The notes under the pieces are model-generated. The model was not told the DNA's origin, did no database searches, and saw only the letters and a list, made by a program, of their open reading frames with translations. Shown here in pieces: positions 12,581 to 22,200 of a stretch of 64,000 nt of DNA. The first letter of the stretch is position 1. Every line of letters starts with the position of its first letter. Location of the stretch: the NCBI GenBank assembly GCA_949987705.1, contig OX465281.1:82736543-82800542 (forward strand). Direction: 5' to 3'. A program made the translations under genes and the position numbers. The DNA comes from Thereva unica. Taxonomy: Eukaryota > Arthropoda > Insecta > Diptera > Therevidae.

Positions 12581-13419
12581 GCCAACGGGCGCCGTAAAAT
12601 ACGAAACGACGAAACACGAAAACGAGAAACATCAACGACCTTTTTCAGGATCAAATCAGTGTCACTAGTGTCGCCGCGTGTTTGTTTCAAGCTGAAATGT
12701 ATTTAATTATGAAATTAAAATAGATAACACTTTTTGACATTTTTTTAGGAAACAAATTTTAAGGGTGCCGTCGGCGAAGCTCTACCAAGGACGCCACATA
12801 CTGCAGTAGAAAGCTACATAGTATAAAATAAAGAAAAAGTATATAAAATGAAAACTAGAACCTAATTGTGGTCGAAAGATGCACCCACGGGAAAAAATTT
12901 CGATTCTAAAACTACTCTTTCATTCAAAAATCCGGTATTTATATACAGTGACTCACAAAAGTAACCGGACAGAGACTTCCGAGTAAAAAAAGTAGGAAGA
13001 GAATTAATACAAGAAGGAATCAACCCCATTTTTTTTAACAAAATAACATATTTACAACGAAATATAAAACTAAAACGACAATTCTCTTCATTAAAACAAC
13101 ACAAAACTAGTTAATTTAATTTAATTTAAGAAATAGTACCAAATTCACATCACAAAAGTATCCGCACAACGTCACAGAATAACCGGACAAAATATAATGG
13201 TCAACGGTTCCAACAGATGCCCAATGTTTAATATTTAGTTTGATATCCTTTTTGTCTTATTATCATTTTTAATCTGTCAGGAAGTGACGAAACTAAAGCC
13301 CAAAACAGAATGAATGCAGAAACTTCGACTTTAACTTCACCGTTGCAGTAAAGTCGACTTTGCCGCACAGCGCTAACACATTCATTTCAATAACTTCAAA
13401 GTCGACAATTTGACAGATA

Positions 13420-15495
13420 CAGTGGCGTACCTAGAGGGGGGCGGTGGGTGCGGTCCGCACCGGGCGGCACATATTTTGGGGCGGCATATTTTATATTTGG
13501 TTTTATTTGCAAAAACAACTTGTTCACTTCATAAGTTTACGTGTTCATTCCACACGACACGACAAAAGTCGGCTGCAAAGTAGGTATATGAAGAGAGTGT
13601 GAGAGAGCGCGATGGAAATTGTCCATCCCAGCGTCCTCTCTCACCCTCTTCTCCATAAACCACCGTTGCAGCCGACACTTGTCGTGCCGTGTGTACGCTC
13701 GCCTAATGGCGTCAAGCATTTTTTGACGTCACCAAAAAATCAGTTATATTTAGTTTTTCCTTTGAAAAGTCATAAAGATAGGTGAAGACAGCGCCAGCTC
13801 TAGGGTAGAGCGAGAGGAGCGATAGCTCTAGGCACCAGGTGGCAAGGGGCGTCAAAATAAATGCGAAAAACAATTTCACCCACTGCCCCTCTCTAGGTAC
13901 GAAAAATAAAATTTTGATGGCACTTTTTGAGGGTCGCGGGGTAAGCAGGCGGCTGAGCATTCTTATATTGTTTGCAGCCAGCCAAATGTAGGTGCTGATC
14001 AATACGACCCGAAGACAGCACAAGCAGGGAGCACTAATCCAAGACCAGAATGAATACGGCGGATCTAGAGAAAGCAAAGTCGATGAAACTCGCAATCTGG
14101 AGGTGTAAACAAGCGTGCTTAGGGATCAATATACCTTTAAAAAAACGTCCAAAGCCCCAAAACAGGACGACCTACTAGGCCAGTTGGCCATTTCTAAACC
14201 CATGCAGCAGGGTGTCGAAGGTGTAAACAAGCGTGCTTAGGGATCAATATACCTTTAAAAAAACGTTCAAAGCCCCAAAACAGGACGACCTACTAGGCCA
14301 GTTGGCCATTTCTAAACCCATGCAGCAGGGTGTCGAATGTAGCAACAGTAAATTGGAATTTTCTGGATCCCTCTTTAATGAGGGCAGTCGGAGCCTGCTA
14401 ACCGCAGTGGAGTACGCTGAGATCATTCTTTCATAAACAGAAGATCTCCTTAGAGGCCCACCTGAGGAAGCGTGAGTATCTTATGCTCCATCGGAGAGGC
14501 TTTGAAAAACGAGTGACGCAGCCCGAAAACGTTCGAGAAAATTTTTGGAAGCTAGCCACTCCCTGCGTGGCCCCTGAGGAGAAGAGGGAAATCTCGTTCT
14601 CTGTGAAACGAAGGTCTTTTGACGAGCTGGCGGGCGGGAGGCCAAATTGACTACAAGATTGGTTGGGTACAGCTTAGGATCAGAGGGGCTTCAAAGCCCA
14701 TGACCAAAGCTGCCCCAGACAAACTTACAATCTCCCCTCACTTTAACCTTTCCGCTCCAATCACCAATTAAGCAGAAATGCCAACAGAAGCCGCACTCTG
14801 CCCCGAAAATGTAAGAGGTAAGTTTCTCGAATGTCAGGATGGTGACCACTGCATTTTGTTGATCGGTGGTAGTGGGAGCCCCCTCGAACGTGACTCTCTT
14901 CATCATCTCAAAATCACTAACCCTAACGTGAAACCCATTACCTCAATCCTTAGCCGTGAAACCCCAGCCTAAACAGGCTTACGAGGAGGGGGCATAATTC
15001 CCTAAGTAGGGATACAGAATCGGAGAGTACTCGATTAAATACTCATGAGTAGAAACGTTCAAAAGTACTAAATTCCTTGAGAATCGATTAGTACTTTTTT
15101 GACATTTCTGCGAACTGGGAGCGTACCGCGCTTCGTTTGGACACCGTAGAGAAGTAGAGTTTTTACTCAGGAGTACTGTGCGGGTGCCATGCAGACGCTT
15201 CAATACGTGCATGTGGCAGGCTAAGAACGGGCGAGTCTGATTTAATACGATGTGAGATATAAATTCAAATCTATAAAAGCCTGTTTACATCCCACACGCA
15301 AATTGGAGCTCTTTTATCGCACAGAAAATTGTATACATTTCTCTCTGGCTGGAATACAAGTTCGTGCAAATTTTTTTGTTGTTGAGTTTTTTTCACTTTT
15401 ATTAATTTATATAAACCACCATTTGATTGACTTACATATAAAGGGCGGATAATTGGATACTGCCCCGGGCGGCAAAAGTCTTAGGTACGCCACTG
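13420..15495. mobile_element. hAT-type element (2076 bp), innermost layer of the nest
   Basis: The ends are CAGTGGCGTACCTAGA and TCTTAGGTACGCCACTG, with the perfect 8-bp duplication gacagata (13412-13419 and 15496-15503). GC-rich ggcggc words lie just inside both ends. No intact transposase is seen. Frames of 60-127 codons inside have no recognised motif. A 118-bp tandem duplication lies at 14101-14336. Confidence 0.9.
14101..14336. repeat. 118-bp tandem duplication inside the hAT-type element
   Basis: Two head-to-tail copies, 14101-14218 and 14219-14336, begin aggtgtaaacaagcgtgc. I find one difference between them (acgtcc versus acgttc), so the duplication is recent relative to the element. 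Confidence 0.9.
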
Positions 15496-17042
15496 GACAG
15501 ATAGTATTTACAATTGCAATCACCATTTAATAACATGCTAGAAATTATTAATTTTGAACAAATGGACCAATTTATTTTTACTGTATGTGGACTTTACGTA
15601 TATTACCTGCGAAAATTATATTTTTCATAAAATAAACTTAGTCAATTTAAATTTTCTAATTTGGCGACAATGACAAATTTGAAATGTTGTGTTGGTAGTT
15701 CTGAAACTTTTGCAGCAACTTTAAAAATTCTCAAAGTCGAAGGCGGCCTAAAGTTTACTGCAACGCTTACTGCATTGATTATGTTAACTGAACGTGACTC
15801 CTTTGGAAACTGTATGAAACTGTCAAAATGCAAAGTTGAAGCTGAAGTTTCTGCATTCATTCTGTTTTGGCCTTAACTTTTTGATATAGTCTGAGCTCAT
15901 TTTGCAACATTCCTCTCTTAAAACAGATTTTAATTGTTCTTTCTTAGATATTTGAATTTGGTGCTTCCTAACTTCATTATCTTATTTCGCCCAAAGGTTT
16001 TCAATTGGGTTTATGTCTGGCGACTGGGATGGGGTTTTGATTACCTTTGGACATTTATGTATACAATAACCATTCACGCACAATGTGTGCGGAATGTTTG
16101 GGAGCATTATCTTGGTAAAATTGGAAATTTCTTTCTATTCCAAGTTTTGTTGCACTGCATCTTAAATTACTCTTCAATAAATTTTACGAGTATTTATCCA
16201 TGATACCCTCAATAAAAACCAAATTTCCCACCCCAGATGCCGACATACACCCCCATATCATGACAGAACCTCTACCATGTTTCACTGTAGGGCGAAGATT
16301 CTCTTTCTGTAGCTCAGCATTAGGTTTCCTCCATACCGTGCGCCTTCCACCCGAGCTGAAAACATTAAATTTAGTTTCGTCAGCAAAAATCATTTTATTC
16401 CAGAAGCTCTGATCCATATTTAAATATTGTTCAGCAAATCGAATACGCTTCTTTCTATTAACTTCACTAATATATGGCTTCTTGCTAGCTACTCGCACAT
16501 TCAACCCAGCCACCCACGATGTACTGTTTCTGCACTTATATTTGGTTTGGTCACTGTAACTTTATTGGTTTTCGAACATTTTGTGCAAGAGACTGCTAAA
16601 GGAGTTGGTTTAAATGAAAGCTAATAAATCCTGAAATACATTCTTCTTTGGCTGAACGCGATTTTCTTTACCATCAATACAAAGGACGCGCAGTGAAGCA
16701 GTTAGTAAGATGTATAAAAAAGTCCGTAATAAAACGATTGCTCTTCTACGATCTTCTTAACGATCCTTCGCTAAAAATCAGCTCGACATTAATTTACCCC
16801 AAAAAAATTATGGCGCAATATTCGTGATTTGGGTACGTATGGGAATGATTCTCAACAAGTGTTTGTAGAGCCCAATATTTTAAACGAGTACTTTTCATCC
16901 ATCTCTGAAAGTAACTCTGCTCCAGTTGAAGGTAGCTGTACCAACCTATGCCCACCGGATGGCTTTTCTTTTCGTTGTATCGATAACCATGAACTTTTTC
17001 TGCATTGTTCTCTGTCAAATCAAACGCCGTGGGTGTTGACAA

Positions 17043-17431
17043 TGTACAAAAAAAAAATAATATATTTCTTCTGTTGTTGTCTTAACGCAGCCTCACGTTA
17101 AGTTAAATAAAAAGGCTTTTGAGTTCTGAATGATACTGAACTAAGTTTAATTAGATTTATCTCTTATATACAAAATTTTCTTATACTAGAACTTAAATTT
17201 GTGTAAGTAAAAACACTTCCCATCGAATCTGCAATTGTCAGCATAAAAGCTCTTGAAATTCTTATCTTATGTTTTCCACGCTGAGGGAAACTGGAGATGT
17301 GCAAAAATGTCACCTTGATGCGGTAACGTGAGGAGTTTTTGTCTGTGAGAAAATTAATTTGAAAATAAATTTGTGCAATTGCAGATTCGGTGGGAAATAA
17401 ATTTAATTTTTTTTATGTCTGGGCGTTTTCA
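17043..17431 (-). repeat. BEL element 3-prime LTR
   Basis: This 389-bp copy of the 5-prime LTR has one base substitution and a longer T-run. The last codons and the stop (17413-17415) of the polyprotein lie inside it. Confidence 0.93.
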
Positions 17432-19260
17432 TCCTCCCTCACGTTGAGGTCTCGGAGCTCAAAAACAGGTGCTTCGACTGTTATGCTTGGACGTTTTTTA
17501 GGCCAAAGGATGACAATTGCTACGATGGCTCCTATGCAAATGATGAGCGTGGTGTAGCTGAGGGTGTATTGGTGGATGTCGTGGTGCCGAAGCTGATCAT
17601 GGGGCAAAACTTCCTGACTTTTAACTTCTTGATTGTACTTGCTTAATGCCGCGATGTCTTCTTCCCCTCGAATGAGCATGTTAACCTGATCAGGAGTAGA
17701 TGGATTTTTTATTTTTCGCTGGGTGCCAGATTCCTGATGAAGGCTTGCCGTAAGGTTGAAGGTAGGCATGAATGATATCTCGGCTTTGCTAGGAAACAAG
17801 TTGTGTGAGGTAATTGTCATTGACGGCTGTTTGATAATGCAGTTTGGGGCAAGTTTAAGGAGTCCTTCGCCTCGTAATTGTGTGTTGATGATGTTTGTTC
17901 CACAGACAATATTGAAAGTCTGACTTTGGTTGAAGGCGAATATCCAGTGATTCGGATAATGGAGTTGAATCCAGACCTGAGAGGAGCTTGTCTCTTTGAG
18001 AGTGCAGTATGGTGAGAGTTTCTTCTTGTGATTTAGGATCTGAACCTCACAGTGATTTTCTGTAGAATGACTGTTGAAAACTGGATGTCTCTGCTTACAT
18101 AGGTAATGCCGGTCCTTATGAATGAGGCAGTCTTCGATCTCCTTGTGTGATAAAGGAAAGTACTGATCACGATATGGACTAATGGCTAAGAAGGGCGTTG
18201 ATGGTTGAATGAAGATGAAGGATCCATTTATCATAGTTGGAAATGGAATAACTTTGAAAACTTGATAAACCTGATTTGTTAGCAAGGGTAACGTTATTCG
18301 GAAAATTATGTTGTTTTCTGTAACTCTCGCTTGCACTCTCAGAAGCTCGTAGAGGCTCGGAAGGTCTTTCTCTCCATTTCCTGGGAGGATTAATGATGGT
18401 GGTAGGTCTCTTCTGATGGAGCTTAATTCTTTGAGTAGCTGTGTAGGCGTGAGCAGAAGAGAATTGATTCTACCTTGATGACTGTCCGTAATAATTTCTA
18501 ATAGAGATAACTGAGTTCTTTGGAAGTTTGATGCTAGTAACGACGTGTACATTACGAGAGTGTTGAAGAGTTGTACTTTCTCGTCTACACTCAAAGCATC
18601 CTTGATGTCATTGACTGCCTTATTAATTTGATTTAGACGTTGATCGAGAACCCTGAATCGTTGGTTGATATCATTGACTGACTTGTTGAACACATTCAGT
18701 GTGGAGTCGATGATGGAGGTCTGATTCTTGCTTAGATTTAAAAGATGCTGTTCATTGGTGTAGATTTGTTGAATAATTTCATCCATATTTTCAGCATACT
18801 CTTGATCAAGTATTCCGAACAGTTTATTTGCTGCCATCCCTATGAAATCGAATGGAGATCGCCTTTTGCGAGAGTGAAATCCGTTTCTGGTTGTTAATAT
18901 TTTATTAAGATTTGTGATATCCTGTAGGACTTGTTCGAAATGTTGTACTATCGCCTTGTATAAGTACCCGTTTTGATCTTGAATTGTAGCGCACCGGTCT
19001 TTCAATCTTGTTACGCATGTTTGCAGTCCTTGGTACTCCTGCCAGTAAAGAGACATATTGAAGAATGCTATTAGGCTCCACTCGTTGCTGATCATATGTG
19101 CTTGCCCCAGATCTTCGAAGTAAATTCCAGGATTGGTCTTAAATTGTGTTACTTCAACCGGAGCTCCAGGCGTTGGATTGCATCCTCCTGTTCCGAGAAG
19201 CATTAATCCCAGGAGTAATGATGTAACTGGATTTATCTTGATATTGCGTTTTGGACGCTT
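17413..19260 (-). other. Envelope-like C-terminal domain of the BEL polyprotein
   Basis: This describes the last roughly 615 residues of the polyprotein. A hydrophobic stretch (VTSLLLGLMLLGTGG, near residue 1880) could act as a signal or internal membrane segment. A basic cleavage-type site RKRR near 1996 is followed by a hydrophobic SPFDFIGMAANKLFGI segment resembling a fusion peptide. Heptad-like stretches rich in Q, N, I and L follow, along with several NxT/S sequons. A C-terminal membrane span (LIICIGAIVAIVILW) lies near 2435-2450 with a short cytoplasmic tail. This architecture matches the baculovirus F-like envelopes of insect errantiviruses and some BEL elements. That homology is inferred from architecture, and function is untested. 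Confidence 0.8.
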
Positions 19261-22200
19261 GGCTTTGTTTTGACTTTGTTCGTTGAATGCTGGTGATGGC
19301 GTTCGCAGTTTAATTGCTGCCGGCGCTATGTTTGTTGAAGTAGATGATCTAGTTATCCTCCTTTGAGCATCGTGCTGGAGGTCTACGTCGATGTTAATTT
19401 CTTCTTCGGCCTCAATCGGAAGTGGGCATACTTTATGTATTGCTCTCCGTGTTTCTCCCGCTGCGGTTTTCAACTCAACTACTCGGGTGTGACCGTCTTC
19501 TCCTGGCAGAGTTTTCAATACTCTTCCCATGTTCCATTGTAATGGAGGAAGGTTGTCATCTTTGAGTAGGACGATAGTTCCTGGTTGAATGTCTTGCTGA
19601 GAATGTTTCCATTTATATCGATTCTGAAGTTCTTGTAGGTACTCCTTTGACCACCTGCGCCAGAACTCTTGATGTAGAGACTTCACTAAATTCCACCGAG
19701 TGAGAGAAGGAATGTGAATTGGTTGGACTTCTGGGTCAGCGACTGTTGTCAGTGGCTCTCCTATTAAAAAGTGCCCTGCCGTTAATACCTGTAGATCATT
19801 GGGGTCGGTGGTTAGAGGCGTCAATGGCCGAGAGTTCAAGATGGCCTCGATTTGTGCTATGACTGTTGTCAATTCTTCACATGTCAAGGACGCCTGAGTT
19901 AAAGTTCTCTTCATGTGGTGCTTAGCAGACTTAACAGCTGCTTCCCACAGACCGCCAAAATGGGGCGACCTTGGTGGTATTGGTCTCCAGTTGATTCCTT
20001 TTTGAGAGCAATACCCTTTTATTTGGGATTGATTTTCTTCCGCTGTGAACATGGTGTACAGTTCTTGAAGCTGATTGCGTGCTCCCATGAAATTGGTTGC
20101 GTTGTCGCAAAATATTTGTGTTGGGCATCCTCTCCGTGCAATAAATCGTTTTAAGGCTCCAATGAAGGCATTGCTGGTTAGGTCAGAAACAACCTCAAGG
20201 TGACAGGCCTTTGTTGAAAAACAGACAAATACGGCCACATATGCCTTTGTGGGTCTTTTTCCTCTTAAGGTGTAATGGATATATGTTGGTCCGAAAAAGT
20301 CGACGCCAACGTTAATGAATGGACGTAAGGGCTGGATTCTTTCGGCTGGCAAATTACCCATGCGCTGGTTTATCTGTGTTGGCTTGGCCTTAAAACATCT
20401 TATGCAATGATGTACGATCGTCTGCGCCAACTGTTTTCCCCTTAACGGCCAGAATCGCTGTCGTGTTGTTGCCAAAAGTCCTTGGGGCCCGATGTGTAGG
20501 TTGTCGATATGGATTTGTGTCATCAATAGTTTGGTGAATATGTGTTTTGATGGTAATACACACGGGTGTTTGGCATCGTAGGGTAGGCCAGATGCCTCTA
20601 GGCGACCTCCTACCCGCAGGATACCTCTGTCATCGAGAAATGGGCACAAAGAAGTGAGACGGCTTGTTGAGTTCGGTTGCGAATGCTTCGTTATGTGTTT
20701 GATATCTTCTGCGAATTCTGTGCCCTGGAGGTGTTTGATGATTAGCATCAAAGATGCTTTGAGTTCTTGTGCTGAGAGCGTTGTATCGGTCAAGCGGTAT
20801 TTTTGGGCTCTCTTTAAATTGCTCACAAATCTCAGAACGTAGGCTGTAATATGTTGAAGCCTTTTGAATGAGTTGTGATGATTGACAGCGTCGAGGAAGT
20901 GTGGCGACGCTTTTGTGGTTGATAACACTGTTTTGATGACTTTAGTTTCGAGAATTGGTTGTGGCAGTGAGTGACATGGTAAAACTGGCCATGTGTCTTC
21001 TGAATTGTGCAGAAAAATTGGTCCTTGAAACCACATCTCACCGTGATCTAATAGTTGTTGAGGGTGAACTCCCCTTGAGACAAGATCGGCTGGATTGAAT
21101 TCAGAGTTTACGAATCTCCATTGATCGATGCTGGTAGCTTCCTGAATGAATGTTACCCGGTTGGCTACAAAGGTTTGAAGTGGAGATTCGGTTTGAAGCC
21201 AAGATAGCACAATTTGGGAGTCAGTCCAATATGTGACCTTGTGTATCTCTCGTGCTAGACTTTCTTGAACAATTTGCATGAGCTCTACTAGCAGCTTCGC
21301 GGCACATAACTCTAATCGTGGAATGGTTGTTGTCTTCTTTGGAGCTACTCGTGATTTTGCGCAGATTAAGTGCACGTCGACAAATCCAGCTTCGGAAACA
21401 GATCGCATGTAGACTGCTGCTCCGTATGCCCGGTTGGAAGCATCAGAGAAGCCATGAAGCTGTAATTTATGGCCTCCTGGTATTATGATATGCCTTGTTA
21501 TTCTCAAGTCGTTCAGTTTATGTAGCTCATCCCGAAATCCTATCCACTTTGTTTGAATTGTAATAGGAATGGGAGAGTCCCAATCGAGATCGAGGGCCCA
21601 TAATTCTTGCATAAATACCTTTGCTAATATTATCACTGGGCTTACGATTCCCAGAGGATCGAAAATGCGAGCAATGTCGGCAAGAATGGTTCGTTTGGTG
21701 AGCTCCGCTGGTTCTTGCCAATTAGTTCGAATCATGAACTGATCGGAAGAAGGGAGCCATGTTAGACCTAATGTTTTCACTTTTTCTTGCTCATGCGTCT
21801 TGATGGATACTTCTGTTTCTAGATCTTCCTGTGGTATGCCATGAAGTAGCCGTGATGAATTTGCACACCATTTCCGGAGCTGAAAGCCGCCTGTTTTTAA
21901 GAGGTTGATGAGCTGGTTGCGCATCTCCAGCGTATGATTGAGGTCATCACTGCCAGTGAGAATGTCGTCCACATAAAAATCACGTTTGGCGATTTCGGCG
22001 CCTAATGGATAGTGAGTCCCCTCTATGTTGGCTAAATCTTGTAAACATCTTATCGCTAAATACGGGGCGGCTTTAGTTCCATATGTTACCGTATTGAGCT
22101 GGTAAGTTTCTAGGGGTTCACTGGGCGATTCTCTCCACACTATCAGCTGGAACGGTTTGTCGGACTTGTCGACAAGAATTTGGCGATACATTTTTGTGAT

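Larger units (their letters stand above)
13301..15869. mobile_element. MITE-B with 26-bp inverted ends, inserted in the Tc1 transposase
   Basis: The first 26 bases (13301-13326, beginning CAAAACAGAATGAATGCAGA) are repeated perfectly inverted at 15844-15869. The flanks are the 3-bp duplication gcc (13298-13300, 15870-15872). Without the inner hAT-type element the unit is about 485 bp and codes for nothing recognisable. The superfamily is uncertain: a 3-bp TSD hints at PIF/Harbinger, but gcc is not its usual target. Confidence 0.85.
13228..16620 (-). pseudogene. Tc1-like transposase (disrupted DDE transposase)
   Basis: Reading from 16620 leftward on the minus strand, the visible blocks are TVTKPNISAETVHR (end of the DNA-binding region), then KKPYISEVNRKKRIRF and FADETKFNVF (first catalytic D). 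These are followed by SVMIWGCMSASGVG, then FYQDNAPKHSAHIVREWL (second D, near 16080). The third catalytic block (SPDINPIENLWA-like, near 16000) is broken by frameshifts. The chain jumps over the inserted MITE and finishes SLPDRLKMIIRQKGYQTKY with a stop at 13228. Deleting the MITE plus one 3-bp duplication keeps the frame open across the join, so the MITE entered a readable gene. Later indels killed it. Confidence 0.85.
12946..16625 (-). mobile_element. Tc1-like element, right end lost, with nested insertions
   Basis: The left terminus CAGTGACTCACAAAAG directly follows a TA dinucleotide (12944-12945), as expected for Tc1/mariner. A related cacaaaagtatccgc word recurs about 200 bp in. The transposase is encoded on the minus strand. 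The right terminus is missing: LINE-F sequence begins at about 16626. A MITE (13301-15869) and, inside it, a hAT-type element (13420-15495) interrupt the copy. Confidence 0.8.
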
